A DNA stretch of 64,000 bases, from positions 1,860,001 through 1,924,000 of the forward strand of contig NZ_JAUSQU010000001.1 of the NCBI RefSeq assembly GCF_030811455.1, written 5' to 3'. The position numbers were made by a program, and so were the translations under genes. Under the pieces are notes generated by a model. That model did not search any database and was not told where the DNA came from. It worked only from the letters and a program-made list of their open reading frames with translations. This stretch comes from Streptosporangium lutulentum (lineage in GTDB: Bacteria > Actinomycetota > Actinomycetes > Streptosporangiales > Streptosporangiaceae). Numbering within the stretch: the first letter of the stretch is position 1; each line of letters begins with the position of its first letter. Positions 17,402 to 27,817 of this stretch are shown in pieces.

Positions 17402-18308
17402 GCAGGTTCGTGCAGCCAGCACGCGACCGGGCCGAAGTCGGGCTCGCGCTCCCGGCAGACGTCCATCGCCACCGGGCAGCGCGGATGGAACCGGCAACCG
17501 GACGGCGGGTCGGCCGGATCGGGCACGTCTCCGGGGAGTTCCGCCGGCAGCACCCCGGCGCCGTCGGGGGAGGGGATCGCGCCCAGCAGCGCCTTGGTGT
17601 ACGGATGACGGGGATCGGCCCACACCTCGGCGGTACGGCCCACCTCCACGATCTTCCCGAGATACATCACCGCGATCCGGTCGGCGATCAGCCGTACCAC
17701 CGACAGGTCGTGACTGATGAAGAGCAGACCGGCGCCCGAGGAGACCGCGAGGTCCCGCATCAGCCTGGCCACCTGCGCCTGCGCGGACGCGTCGAGCGCG
17801 GAGATGGGTTCGTCGCCGATCAGCAGGGACGGCCGGGCGGCCAGCGCCCTGGCGATCGCGATCCGCTGCCGCTGGCCGCCGGAGAACTCGTGCGGGTGAC
17901 GGCCGGCGAAGTCGCGGGGCAGTCCGACCCGCTCCAGCAGGTCGGCGGGGGTGGTCGTGGTGTCACCTGCCGTGCGCAACCCGTCGGCGATCTGCGCGCC
18001 CACCCTCCGCCGCGGGTTCAGCGAGGCGTAGGGGTCCTGGAAGACCATCTGGATCCCGGTCAGCGACCGGTTCCTGCGACGCAGGCCGAGCGGGGTCACC
18101 GGGTGCCCGTCGAAGGTGATCCTCCCGGCCGCGGCGGGGTTGAGCCCGCACACCGCGCGGGCCAGCGTCGACTTGCCGCACCCGGACTCGCCGACGAGCC
18201 CGACGACCTCGCCCGCCGCCACGGTCAGGCTGGCTCCGGCCACGGCGCGCACCAGCGGGCGGCCGGGAGTGCGGTGCTCGACGACGAGATCGTCCACGGT
18301 CAGCAGTG

Positions 18309-18312
<4 letters not shown>
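17398..18312 (-). CDS. Peptide ABC transporter ATP-binding protein (DppF/OppF type)
   Basis: A 304-aa ATPase energising peptide import. Walker A GESGCGKST, Q-loop VFQDPYASLNP, signature FSGGQRQR, Walker B LLIGDEP and switch HDLSVV are intact. The C-terminal oligopeptide/dipeptide extension with its Cys-rich GCRFHPRCPVAMDVC cluster is present, typical of the F subunit and possibly binding an iron-sulfur cluster. The start overlaps the stop of the D subunit by ATGA, and its stop overlaps the M24 gene, so the whole set is one coupled operon. Confidence 0.93.
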
Positions 18313-19078
<766 letters not shown>

Positions 19079-19082
<4 letters not shown>

Positions 19083-19918
19083 AGCGCACGCTCCTTGATG
19101 GCGCGGGCCGTCCGCGGGTCGAGGGCGTCGCGCAGCGTGTCGCCCAGGAAGTTGAAGGCCAGCACGACCGTCAGGATGGCCAGGCCGGGGAAGGTCGCCA
19201 CCCACCAGCTGTCGAAGACCTCCACGCCGGAGGCGACCATCGCGCCCCACTCGGGAGACGGCGGCTTCGCGCCGAGGCCGAGGAACGACAGGCCCGACAG
19301 CAGCAGCAGCGCGGTGCCGATGTCGAGGGTCGCGAGCACCAGGATCGGCCCGGTGACGTTCGGCAGCACGTCCACCCGGAGCGAGCGCCAGGCGGAGAAG
19401 CCGAGCAGCCGCCCGCTCACCACGAACTCGCGCTCGCGCACGCCCAGCACCAGACCGCGGGTGACGCGGGCGTAGGCGGGCCAGGCGACGACGAGTACGG
19501 CGAGCACGGCGTTGCTGAGACTCGCGCCGAGCGCGGCGGCGACGACCATGGCCAGGATCACGGTGGGGAAGGCGAAGACGAGGTCGGCGAACCGCATGAT
19601 CGTCTCATCAACCCATTTACCGAAATATCCGGCGCAGGCTCCGAGGAGGCCGCCGATCAGCACCGAGAGCGCGACCAGCAGCAGTGTCAGGGGGATGGAC
19701 AGCCGCGCGCCGTACATCACCCTGCTCAGGATGTCCCGGCCGAGCTGGTCGGTGCCGAACCAGTGGCCCGGGCCCGGCGCGGCCAGCCGCGGCAGGTCCT
19801 GGGCGAGCGGGTCGTGCGGTGCCAGCAGCGGGGCGGCCAGCGCGATCACGATCCAGGCGACCGCGATCACCCCGCCGACGATCGCCAGCGGCTGCCGCCA
19901 GGCTTGGGGGAGTTTCAC
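19079..19918 (-). CDS. Peptide ABC transporter permease (DppC/OppC type)
   Basis: A 279-aa membrane subunit with an N-terminal membrane anchor, the FGTDQLGRDILSRVMYGAR motif characteristic of DppC, five further membrane segments and the EAA-like loop GRLLGFSAWRSLRVDVLPN that contacts the ATPases. The GTG start at 19918 overlaps the B-subunit stop (GTGA). It forms the translocation channel with the B subunit. Confidence 0.93.
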
Positions 19919-21021
19919 TGGAGTCTCACTCTGGGGTCGATGACGCCGTACAGCACGTCGACGATCAGGTTGATGACGAGGTAGACGCCGCCGACCACCA
20001 GGCCGACGCCCATCACGGCGGGCAGGTCGAGGGTGGTCGCGCTCTTGTAGGCGTACTGCCCGACCCCCGGCCAGGCGAAGATCGCCTCGACGAGCACGGT
20101 GCCGGACAGCAGGCTGCCGAAGGCCAGGCCCGCGACCGTGATGATCGGGACCAGCGCCGAGCGCAGCACGTAGCGGAGCAGGATCACCCTGGGGGGCAGG
20201 CCCTTCGCCCTCGCGGCGCGCACGTAGTCCTGGCCCAGCACCTCCAGCACCGCCGACCGGGTGAACCGGGTGAGCAGGCCGATGGTGTAGAGGGCCAGCA
20301 CCAGCGCGGGGGTGATGAGGTGGCCGACCGCCGAGGAGAACACGTCCCACTGTCCCGAGAGCACCGAGTCGATCGTGTACAGCCCGGTGACGTGAGGGGG
20401 AGGGCTCATGCTCGGGTCGATGCGACCGCTGCCCGGAGTGATCTGCAACCGGTAGAAGAAGACGTAGAACGCCATCAGCGCCAGCCAGAACGTCGGCACC
20501 GAGATGCCGATCAGGCTGAGGACCCGGAGCAGGTGGTCGGAGAGCCGGTCACGGCGCAGCGCCGCGATCACGCCGAACGCCACGCCCGTCACGAGGGAGA
20601 TCAGGATCGCCGCGCCGGCGAGTTCGAGCGTGGCCGGCACGAACTCCGCCAGGTCGTCGAGGACCGGGCGGTGGCTCTGCTGGCTCGTCCCGAGGTCGCC
20701 GTGGAGGATTCCCTCCAGGTGCAGCAGGTACTGCTCGGGGAGCGGCTTGTCCAGGCCGTGCTCGGTCCGCCACTGCGCCACGATCGCCGGGTCGCCGAGG
20801 GCCCGCTGGCCGAGGTTGGCCGAGACGGGGTCGCCGGGGACCAGGTTGGTCAGGACGAAGGTCACGAGTGTGATGCCCACGGCCAGCAGCAGCGCGGTGA
20901 GCACCCTGCGAACCAGGAAGCGCACCAGCGGGCTCCGCCTTCCGGCGCGGCCGGTACGGCCCGGCTTCCGCGGGTCCGTACCGGCCTTCAGGTCCTTACT
21001 TGGCACCGAGGTCGGCGACAT
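19915..21021 (-). CDS. Peptide ABC transporter permease (DppB/OppB type)
   Basis: A 368-aa membrane subunit. The first span and the conserved LVPGDPVSANLG follow a 30-residue basic leader; LGIS/SVPTFWLAL and the EAA loop VRAARAKGLPPRVILLRYVLRSAL identify DppB. The ATG at 21021 overlaps the solute-binding gene by 26 nt and lacks a clear ribosome site. A GTG or internal start slightly downstream is possible, so the N-terminal ~25 residues are uncertain. Confidence 0.9.
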   Translation of the reverse strand: MSPTSVPSKDLKAGTDPRKPGRTGRAGRRSPLVRFLVRRVLTALLLAVGITLVTFVLTNLVPGDPVSANLGQRALGDPAIVAQWRTEHGLDKPLPEQYLLHLEGILHGDLGTSQQSHRPVLDDLAEFVPATLELAGAAILISLVTGVAFGVIAALRRDRLSDHLLRVLSLIGISVPTFWLALMAFYVFFYRLQITPGSGRIDPSMSPPPHVTGLYTIDSVLSGQWDVFSSAVGHLITPALVLALYTIGLLTRFTRSAVLEVLGQDYVRAARAKGLPPRVILLRYVLRSALVPIITVAGLAFGSLLSGTVLVEAIFAWPGVGQYAYKSATTLDLPAVMGVGLVVGGVYLVINLIVDVLYGVIDPRVRLQ

Positions 21022-22603
21022 CGACGGTCCACACCGGGTGGTACTCCAGACCGGTGACGGACGCGGCCGTCACGATGTTCTGGCTGGGCTGGATCAGGGG
21101 GACGAACGGGCCCGAGGCGTTCAGCTTCGTCTGGAGGTCGGCGTAGGCCTGCTTCCTGGCGTCGTCGCCGATGGTGGTGGCCGCCGCGTCGCCGGCCGCC
21201 TCCAGGTCCTTGTCGGCACCGGCCTTCCACCCGGCCCGCAGGCCCACGACCTTGCCCGGCAGGAACGCCAGGTAGTCGCTGGGGTCCGGATAGTCGGGAC
21301 CCCAGTACCACAGGCCCAGCTCCTCCTTGCCGTTGCGGTAGTTGTCCAGGGCCGTGGTGACCGGCGCGGGAGTGAGCTCCACGGTGATGCCGACCTCCTT
21401 GAGGTTGGCCTGGATCCGCTCGGCGAGGGGCTGGAAGGACAGGCCGTTGACGGTCAGCTCGCTGGGGTACTCCAGCTTGACCGTCGGGCTGGTCACGCCG
21501 CTCTCCTTGAGGGCCGCCTTGGCACCCTCGACGTCACGCTTGGCCGCGGCCTCCGGAGGAAGCGCGCCCAGGAACATCGAGGGGATCACCCCGGGCGCCT
21601 GCACCGAGCCCTCGCCCGCCAGCTCCAGCAGCCCGTCGTAGTCGATGCCCTTACGGATGGCCTCGGCGAACTTGGGGTTGGAGGTGACCTTGCTGACCGA
21701 GGGGTCCTGGTTGGCGAGCAGGAAGATCACATTCGCCGAGGCCGTCTTCGTGACCTGCAGGTCGCCCGAGATGCCGGCGACCTGGTCGCCGGAGAGGTTC
21801 AGCGCGACCTGGCTGTCGCCCCGCGCGATGTTGAGCTTCTGCGTCGCGGCCTCGACGTTGCGGATCACGACCTTGTCGTAGAACGGCTTGTCCGGGCCCC
21901 AGTACTTCGGGTTGGCCTTGAGCACGACCTGGCTGCTGACGTTGAACGACTCGATCGTGTACGGTCCCGAGCCGGCCGAGTCGGAGTTGAGGTACTGCTC
22001 GGCCTTGTCGCCGGTGTCCGCGGTGGCGCCGTGCTCCTTGGCGACCTTGGAGTTGAGGATGCCCAGCGCGGGGTTGGGCAGGATGTAGGGCAGCGCCGGG
22101 TTGGCGTTCTTCGACGTCAGCGTGATCGTGTCCGCGTCGGTCTTGGACACCTTCACGCCGTCGAGCAGGAACGACGGCGTGCCCTTCATGTCGCGCACGC
22201 GGTCCAGCGAGAAGACGACGTCGTCGGCGGTGACCGGCGAGCCGTCGGAGAAGGTGGCGCCCTGACGGAGCTTGAGCGTCAGGGTCTTGCCGTCCTTGGA
22301 CAGCTCGAACGACTCGGCGAGGGCCGGCACCGGCTTGGTGACGTCGGAGCCCTCGAACGTGAGGAGTGTCTCGTAGGTCGCCTTGTCGATGGTCAGGCCG
22401 GTCGGCTCGTAGGTCCGTCCGGGGTCGGCCGTCTTGAGGTCGAAGGAGGTGTCGATCACGAGCGTCTTGGCGGCGGCGGTGCCACCGCTCTGGGACGTCG
22501 TGGACGAGCCGCCGCTCGAGCAGGCGGCGAGGGCGAGGGCGCCGGTGAGCAGCACCGGCAGCAGGGCTGCCTTCCCTCCGGGGCGCCGTGAACGGATCGC
22601 CAT
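20996..22603 (-). CDS. Peptide ABC transporter substrate-binding lipoprotein
   Basis: A 535-aa family-5 solute-binding protein. ATG 22603 has GGAGG 7 nt upstream. A lipoprotein signal ends at LALAAC, so Cys anchors the protein outside the membrane, followed by a Ser/Gly/Thr linker. Family features include DPGRTYEPTG, GATFSDGSPVTADDVVFSLDRV, SGPYTIE and YWGPDKPFYDKV. First gene of the operon SBP-B-C-D-F-M24, divergent from an Lrp/AsnC regulator that probably senses amino acids and controls it. Confidence 0.93.
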   Translation of the reverse strand: MAIRSRRPGGKAALLPVLLTGALALAACSSGGSSTTSQSGGTAAAKTLVIDTSFDLKTADPGRTYEPTGLTIDKATYETLLTFEGSDVTKPVPALAESFELSKDGKTLTLKLRQGATFSDGSPVTADDVVFSLDRVRDMKGTPSFLLDGVKVSKTDADTITLTSKNANPALPYILPNPALGILNSKVAKEHGATADTGDKAEQYLNSDSAGSGPYTIESFNVSSQVVLKANPKYWGPDKPFYDKVVIRNVEAATQKLNIARGDSQVALNLSGDQVAGISGDLQVTKTASANVIFLLANQDPSVSKVTSNPKFAEAIRKGIDYDGLLELAGEGSVQAPGVIPSMFLGALPPEAAAKRDVEGAKAALKESGVTSPTVKLEYPSELTVNGLSFQPLAERIQANLKEVGITVELTPAPVTTALDNYRNGKEELGLWYWGPDYPDPSDYLAFLPGKVVGLRAGWKAGADKDLEAAGDAAATTIGDDARKQAYADLQTKLNASGPFVPLIQPSQNIVTAASVTGLEYHPVWTVDVADLGAK

Positions 22604-22721
22604 TCTGTGTCCTCCGAAATATGCCATGTGGGCGTTTAGTCGCCGATGGCCATGGATTCTCCGGCAGAACGTCCAGCTCATGGGGTTAAGCTGGGACAAA
22701 TATGGCTCAGGAGGTATTGGG

Positions 22722-23405
22722 ATGACCGAAACGTCAAGGGGCTCGGTTCACGAAGGCGGTCAACCTGGACGGATCGGCATCGGCCTGGAGCTCGACGCGA
22801 CACATTTGAAGATCCTTGAGGTGCTGCGCGAGAACGGGAGGATCTCCGTGGCGGCCCTGGCCGAGCGGGTCGGCATCTCTCGGGCGAACGCCTACACGCG
22901 CTTCGAGGCGCTGCGCGCCGACGGCGCGATCAAACGGTTCACGGCCGAGATCGACCACGTCCGCGCAGGTCTCGGCATCACCGCGTTGATCTTCGTGACC
23001 GTCCGGCAGCAGATGTGGCGCCAGTTCCGCGCCCAGCTCGCGACGATGCCCGAGGTGGAGTACTGCGCGATCACGACGGGCCAGCACGACGCGATGATCC
23101 AGGTCCGCGTGACCGACGTCGCCGCCGTGCACGCGATGGTGACCGACCGGCTGGCCAACATCCCGGCGGTCAAGGCCACCGAGACCGTCTTCATCCTGGA
23201 CGAGGTGCTCAGGCGGCCCTACGTCCTGCCGAGCGACCGCGGCCCCAGCCGGTCCGTCCGCCGTCCGGCCGCCGACCCCGTGGGGAACGCGGGGGGCCCG
23301 GGTCACCCGGCGGGGTCCGGGGGATCCGGGGAGGACGTCCCCTTGGGCATGATGCGTTTCGTGGGGGCGGCCGAGGGCCGCGCCCAACTCCAGCGGGACG
23401 CCTGA
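22722..23405 (+). CDS. Lrp/AsnC-family transcriptional regulator
   Basis: A 227-aa regulator with excellent AGGAGG 7 nt before ATG 22722. Residues about 25-75 are the winged HTH (LDATHLKILEVLRENGRISVAALAERVGISRANAY type) and about 85-165 the RAM/AsnC ligand-binding fold (TTGQHDAMIQVRVTD). A non-conserved Gly/Pro tail of 50 residues follows. The 118-bp gap to the divergent peptide SBP gene contains AAATATGCC/AAATATGGC copies near both ends and an ATGGCCAT palindrome, possible binding sites. Likely controls the peptide operon in response to an amino acid. Confidence 0.9.
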   Translation: MTETSRGSVHEGGQPGRIGIGLELDATHLKILEVLRENGRISVAALAERVGISRANAYTRFEALRADGAIKRFTAEIDHVRAGLGITALIFVTVRQQMWRQFRAQLATMPEVEYCAITTGQHDAMIQVRVTDVAAVHAMVTDRLANIPAVKATETVFILDEVLRRPYVLPSDRGPSRSVRRPAADPVGNAGGPGHPAGSGGSGEDVPLGMMRFVGAAEGRAQLQRDA

Positions 23406-23420
23406 ACCGTCCTTCCCGCC

Positions 23421-23511
23421 GGACCGCGCGTTCTCCAGGAGATGCGCACGGATCCCTCGGAACGGCACGTTCTCCGTGAGAGGCGCGCGGATCCTCTGGA
23501 GCGCGCGGTCC
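23421..23511. terminator. Hairpin with internal 39-bp tandem repeat between convergent genes
   Basis: GGACCGCGCG at 23421-23430 pairs perfectly with 23502-23511. Between them two adjacent 39-bp units (23427-23465 and 23466-23504) match at 29 of 39 positions, each with GTTCTCC, GAGA and CGGATCC blocks. It fills the gap between the Lrp gene and the next gene on the other strand and may act as a bidirectional terminator. Confidence 0.5.
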
Positions 23512-23526
23512 GACCGGCGAGCCTGA

Positions 23527-23874
23527 CTAGAGAATCTCCGTGCACACACTCACGTGCGCCGTGTCGTCCCCGGCGAACTGGAACTCCTCGACCAGGTTCA
23601 ACCGGCCGTCGGGAAGGGTCTCGATCCGGCTGCTGCTCTGCCCGCCGACGCGGTCCCCCTTCTTGGTCAGATGGACGTAGGTCAGCTCGATCCGGTCGCC
23701 GTCCCTGGTGCCGACGAAGCGTCCATGGACCACCGTGTCACCGGTGTAGTCGCCCCAGATGATCCCGCCGGACTCCCGGTAGGCGAACTCGGTGGGCCCG
23801 TCCGGGTCCACCGAGCTCGCCGTCGAGCTGACCATGACAAACCTGCGGTCGTTGAGAAGGTCGTTGTCGTTCAC
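23527..23874 (-). CDS. Small beta-rich conserved protein, so-called N-acetylglutamate synthase-like family of actinomycetes
   Basis: A 115-aa protein resembling a widespread small actinobacterial family often labelled N-acetylglutamate synthase without enzymatic support: pattern GRRF...FHY, (I/V)WGDY(S/T)G, TYVHL and LPDGRLNLVEEFQF. It is predicted to be mostly beta strand with alternating polar residues and no catalytic motif. The GTG at 23874 has GGAGG almost abutting it; ATG 23835 is an alternative. Function unknown; calling it an acetyltransferase would be unsafe. Confidence 0.65.
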   Translation of the reverse strand: MNDNDLLNDRRFVMVSSTASSVDPDGPTEFAYRESGGIIWGDYTGDTVVHGRFVGTRDGDRIELTYVHLTKKGDRVGGQSSSRIETLPDGRLNLVEEFQFAGDDTAHVSVCTEIL

Positions 23875-24118
23875 GCCTCCGCATCGTGCCGCTCCACCGG
23901 GCATCCGCAACCCAGGTTGGACGTTCTGCTCACCACGGCATTCCGGGACGGTGATCCGTCCAGCCGGGCGCCGATCCGGTGGGGACGGACGAGATCCGCG
24001 CTCCCGCCCCCGGATCGGTCTTTCCTCGCGAAGCCGTCCCCGGGCGGGTGAGCGTCCCTCCACCGGCTGCGAACGATGACGTCAATGGCGGCGGGGGCGT
24101 CGCCGAGCCGGCCGGGAT

Positions 24119-26659
24119 TCACACCGGCGACGTGGTGTCCTCGGGCAGTCCGAGTCGCGCCGCGAGTTCGGCCGCGGGCACTCCCAGCTCCTGGTAGAGC
24201 CGGTAGGCCCTCAGCAGCAACTGCCGCGCCCCGGGGTCGTCCGCCTGCTCGGCCACGGAGGCCAGGGCGACGAGCGTCCGCGCCTGCAGGGCCGGCACCT
24301 GCTGGTCGGTCCAGTACCGCAGGGCGCGGTGGAGGCGGCCGGCGGCGTCGGCGGAACCACGTCTCACCTCAAGCTCGCCAAGGCTCAGCTCGGTGAGGGC
24401 GAAACCCCAGTCGTGCCCCCGATCACGGAACAGGGACGCCGCGGCGGCCAGGGCCTGCTCGGCCTCGGCCAGCCGGTGGGGTTCGTACGCGAGTGCCTCT
24501 CCCAGCGTCCGCAGGCTCTGGGCGGCGCCGATCGGGTCACCGATCAGCTCGAAGAGCTCGGCGGCCCGCCGGGCCTCCGATACGGCCTCCCGAGCCTGGC
24601 CGCAGGCCACAAGCGCACCGGCGAGACCTCGCGAGGCGTACGCCTGGGCGAACCGATCATGACACGAACGGGCGATGGCCAACGCGGAGCGGATGATGTC
24701 GACGGCCTCGGTGCCGTCGCCCCGCTGCCGCAACACGAATCCGAGGCTGGTGAGCGTCGTGACCTCGGTGAGGCGCATGCCGACGCTCCTCAGCTCCTCG
24801 GCGGCGGCACGCAGCTCGACCTCGGCCGCGTCGAGCCGGCCGGTCAGGGACAGCACGAACCCGATGTGTTTACGGGCCATCGCGGCTCCGGCCCGGTCGC
24901 CGACCTCCTGGGCCAGCGCCCGCGCGGAGCGCAGCGTCGACACCGCCTCGTCCGGGTCGTCGAGCTCGACCAGGCAGCCACCGAGGCCGCGCAGCATCGC
25001 CGCCTCGCCGGGACGATCACCGGCCTGCCTGCACGCCTCCAGCGCCACCCGCATGGACCGAAGCCAGTCGGCGTAGTAACCCCGCAGATCGTAGAAGTCG
25101 GCGCTACAGCCGGCCAGGCCGCGCGCGGTCACCGCCAGGCCCTCCCCGGCGCACGCCTGCACCAGCACCGCCAGCGTCTCCCGTTCCGCCTCGAACCATT
25201 CGACGGGCCGGTCGGCGGCGACGGCGGCCGCCCGCGGGTCGGCGACGGACGCCGCCCCACTCCTGTCGTCGAGGTACAGCCGATCGCAGTGCAGGCGGTC
25301 CTGGGCCTGCCGGGCGAGGGCCAGCCAGCCGCCGGCGGCCCGCGCCAGCGCGGCGGCCCATTCGGCCCGGCCGATCTCGGCCTCCCGGCACTCGCGCGCG
25401 TACAGTTTGGTCACTTCGTGAAACCGGTAGCGCGGCTGGCCGGCCCGGTCGGGGCCGAGATCGTCCAGCAGTCGCGCGTCGAGCAGCTCCTCAAGCGCGG
25501 CGGCGCCCGCGACCGGCTCGACGTTCAGCAGCGCGGCCACCGGCCACTCCGGAAACGACGGGACGTCCAGCTCCCCGAGCAGCGCGAACGCGCGGGCTGC
25601 GGCCGGGGTGAGCCCCTGGTAGGTGAGTTGGAGTCCTGGACGCACGGCCAGGTCTCCGTGGCGCAGCTCGTCGAGCCGGCGGCGTTCGTCGGCCAGCCGT
25701 TCGGTGAGCGTTCCCACCGTCCAGTGCGGCCGCGCGGCCAGCCGTGCGGCGACGATCCGGACCGCCAGCGGCAACCCGCCACACGCGGTGACCAGCTCCG
25801 CCGCGGCCGCGGACTCGGCCCGCACGCGCTCCGCGCCGGCCACCCGGCAGAGCAGTTCGACGGCCGTCGGGCCGGACAGCGGACGCAGGTCGATGGCGGT
25901 CACGCCGGGAAGCCCGGTCAGCGGCAGCCGGCTCGTCACCATCACCGCGATGCCCTCGGCGGGCAGCAGCGGCTCCACGTGGCGATACCCGCCGGCGTCG
26001 TCGAGGACGAGCAGCATCCGCCGTCCCGCCAACCGGGCCCGGAACAGTCCCGCGCGCGCGTCCACTCCGGCGGGCAGGGCCGGCCCGTCCACGCCGAGCA
26101 CCCGCAGCAACTGGGCCAGCACCTCGGCCGGAGCGGCCGGGTCGCCGGTGGCGCCACGCAGCGCCGCGTACAGCTGCCCGTCGGGGAACCACGACGCGAG
26201 CCGGTGGCCGACGTGCACCGCCAGCGCCGTCTTGCCCACCCCCGGAGGTCCAGAGATCATCGCCCGTCTCACCCCGCCGGCGGCCGGATCGAGCGCCTCG
26301 CACACCAGGGTCAGCTCGTCGTCACGGCCGACGAAGTCGGGGAGATCCGCGGGCAACTGCCACAGCGGCGAGCCGGCGGCGCTCGTGTCCTCGTCCGGCG
26401 GGGCGTTTCGGCCGGACCGGCCGGCGCGGCTGGCCCAGAAGAGCGTGTGCCCGGCGCCGACGAACTCCGCCCGCTCGTCGCCGGTCAGCTCCAGCGCCAC
26501 CGCGAGTCGTTCGACCGTTCCCGGACGGGGACCCCGGCCGGGAACCCGCTCCATCTCACGGATCGAGCGGGAGCTGACCCCGGCCCGCTCGGCGAGTGCC
26601 TCCTGCGTGAGCCGGCGGTGCAGCCGATGGCGCCGGAGCAGTGTTCCGAACGCGTCCAT
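24119..26659 (-). CDS. XRE-type HTH, NB-ARC ATPase and TPR regulator (AfsR/LuxR-like)
   Basis: An 846-aa STAND-type regulator. Residues about 1-75 are an XRE helix-turn-helix (LLRRHRLHRRLTQEALAERAGVS, SIREMERV). The NB-ARC core follows at about 110-400: Walker A GPPGVGKTALAVHV, Walker B RMLLVLDDA, sensor MVTSRLPL and GLPLAVR motif. From about residue 500 helical TPR repeats continue to the end. Such proteins resemble AfsR without the SARP domain, and switch on nucleotide binding. ATG 26659 (AAGGGGG 12 nt upstream) is preferred to GTG 26671, which overlaps the ribosome site. It stands alone downstream of a strong dyad operator, so autoregulation is likely. Confidence 0.88.
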   Translation of the reverse strand: MDAFGTLLRRHRLHRRLTQEALAERAGVSSRSIREMERVPGRGPRPGTVERLAVALELTGDERAEFVGAGHTLFWASRAGRSGRNAPPDEDTSAAGSPLWQLPADLPDFVGRDDELTLVCEALDPAAGGVRRAMISGPPGVGKTALAVHVGHRLASWFPDGQLYAALRGATGDPAAPAEVLAQLLRVLGVDGPALPAGVDARAGLFRARLAGRRMLLVLDDAGGYRHVEPLLPAEGIAVMVTSRLPLTGLPGVTAIDLRPLSGPTAVELLCRVAGAERVRAESAAAAELVTACGGLPLAVRIVAARLAARPHWTVGTLTERLADERRRLDELRHGDLAVRPGLQLTYQGLTPAAARAFALLGELDVPSFPEWPVAALLNVEPVAGAAALEELLDARLLDDLGPDRAGQPRYRFHEVTKLYARECREAEIGRAEWAAALARAAGGWLALARQAQDRLHCDRLYLDDRSGAASVADPRAAAVAADRPVEWFEAERETLAVLVQACAGEGLAVTARGLAGCSADFYDLRGYYADWLRSMRVALEACRQAGDRPGEAAMLRGLGGCLVELDDPDEAVSTLRSARALAQEVGDRAGAAMARKHIGFVLSLTGRLDAAEVELRAAAEELRSVGMRLTEVTTLTSLGFVLRQRGDGTEAVDIIRSALAIARSCHDRFAQAYASRGLAGALVACGQAREAVSEARRAAELFELIGDPIGAAQSLRTLGEALAYEPHRLAEAEQALAAAASLFRDRGHDWGFALTELSLGELEVRRGSADAAGRLHRALRYWTDQQVPALQARTLVALASVAEQADDPGARQLLLRAYRLYQELGVPAAELAARLGLPEDTTSPV

Positions 26660-26692
26660 CGAGACCGGCACCCCCTTGGTCGGTTCAGCAGC

Positions 26693-26722
26693 GTACCGGA
26701 CGTCCGGTTCAACGTCCGGTAC
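26693..26722. promoter_or_regulatory. Dyad/direct-repeat operator upstream of the NB-ARC regulator
   Basis: GTACCGGACGT (26693-26703) and ACGTCCGGTAC (26712-26722) are a perfect 11-bp inverted repeat. A 14-bp palindrome ACCGGACGTCCGGT (26695-26708) is nested inside, so on the minus strand ACCGGACGT recurs at a 12-bp period. It lies about 35-65 bp upstream of the regulator start, a good place for an autoregulatory site. Confidence 0.75.
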
Positions 26723-27264
26723 AAGATCCTGGTTGGTCGGTGAAGTTTAGGTTTCGATGGGTTTGTCGCCCCACATTCGGCGGTCGGTGCATTCGTCGAG
26801 CGCGCCGCGTCCGGGTCAGGGGGCCGGGACGCGGTCGCGGCGGTAGCCGCCGGCACGGTGGAGGAGGCCGCGGGCCGGTGGGGGCGTTCCGGCCGGTGGG
26901 GGCCGTCATGGTGGAGCTCGACAGGGGCACGCTCCAGCAGACGTCCGGTGTGAACGGCTTTCCCGCGTTCGTGCCCGCAGAACGCGACACTCATGACGAG
27001 CCGGTGACGCGCGGCGGCGCGTCTCCGGCCGTCACGGCGACGGGCGTCTCCTGCTTTCCCACTCGCCCGGCTTCCGCTCGTCCGGACCCGCGTGGCGCGG
27101 CGGCGCCGTTGCCGGTGGGAGCGCTGCCACCTGCGGGTGATGGTTGAGCAGCCCGAGGCGGGTGGTTATCATCGCGTAGTTCGTCAGTAACCATCCTGAT
27201 TCTGGTAGGCGCGTCGGTGGCCCCCGGTGAGATCCAGAAACGGCATCCCCATGAGAGGGCGCGC
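26723..27264. other. Intergenic region between NB-ARC regulator and rsb operon
   Basis: Over 500 bp with no recognisable protein on either strand; the overlapping open frames are Arg/Pro-rich. The 3' portion must contain the rsbW promoter, with GGTTAT...GTAACC as a weak dyad around 27161-27193. No canonical sigma-B-type promoter could be assigned. Confidence 0.4.
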
Positions 27265-27711
27265 GTGAATCCCGACCAGGGAATGCACTGGCCGATCAGC
27301 ACCGACCTCACCGCGTTGCGACACCGGATCACCCAGGCCGCGACCCTGGCGGGATTGACCGGGACGCGGCGCGACGATCTGCTGCTGGCCGCCAACGAGG
27401 CCGTCATCAACGTGCTGGAACACGGTGGCGGAGTCGGCACCGTGACGTTCTGGCACGACGAGGAAGGGGTGAGCGTCGAGATCTCCGACACCGTCGGCCT
27501 GCTCACTCCGCGCGACGTCGACCGCCGGCGCCCCTCCGCGCACGCGGACGGGGGCTTCGGGCTGTGGCTGATGGGCCAGTTGTGCGACGAATTCACCATC
27601 CACCAGCAGGAGGGGCGATCCATCGTCCGGCTCCGGATGCGCCTGCACCCCGCCTTCGTGCCCCAGCCGGGTGCCGCCGTGCCCCAGCCGGGCGCCGCCA
27701 TGCCCGAGTGA
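27265..27711 (+). CDS. RsbW-like anti-sigma factor / serine kinase (HATPase_c_2)
   Basis: A 148-aa GHKL ATPase of the anti-sigma kinase type. The N-box is NEAVINVLEHGG, followed by the G1 region EISDTVGLL and the G2 box GGFGLWLMGQLCDEF. Such proteins bind a sigma factor, or phosphorylate a STAS antagonist using ATP. The GTG at 27265 with GAGAGG six nt upstream is preferred over GTG 27217. The Pro-rich tail carries two near-identical VPQPGAA units. First gene of rsbW-rsbQ-rsbP-rsbV; no sigma factor is adjacent. Confidence 0.85.
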   Translation: MNPDQGMHWPISTDLTALRHRITQAATLAGLTGTRRDDLLLAANEAVINVLEHGGGVGTVTFWHDEEGVSVEISDTVGLLTPRDVDRRRPSAHADGGFGLWLMGQLCDEFTIHQQEGRSIVRLRMRLHPAFVPQPGAAVPQPGAAMPE

Positions 27712-27817
27712 TCGCGGGCCGATCGGCTGCGCGATCGCTCTTTTCGGGCATGAGGGCGCCGCTGCCTTCGCCGCCTACGGCGGAACGCGGCATCACGCCG
27801 GTGTCAGATCGGATGAA

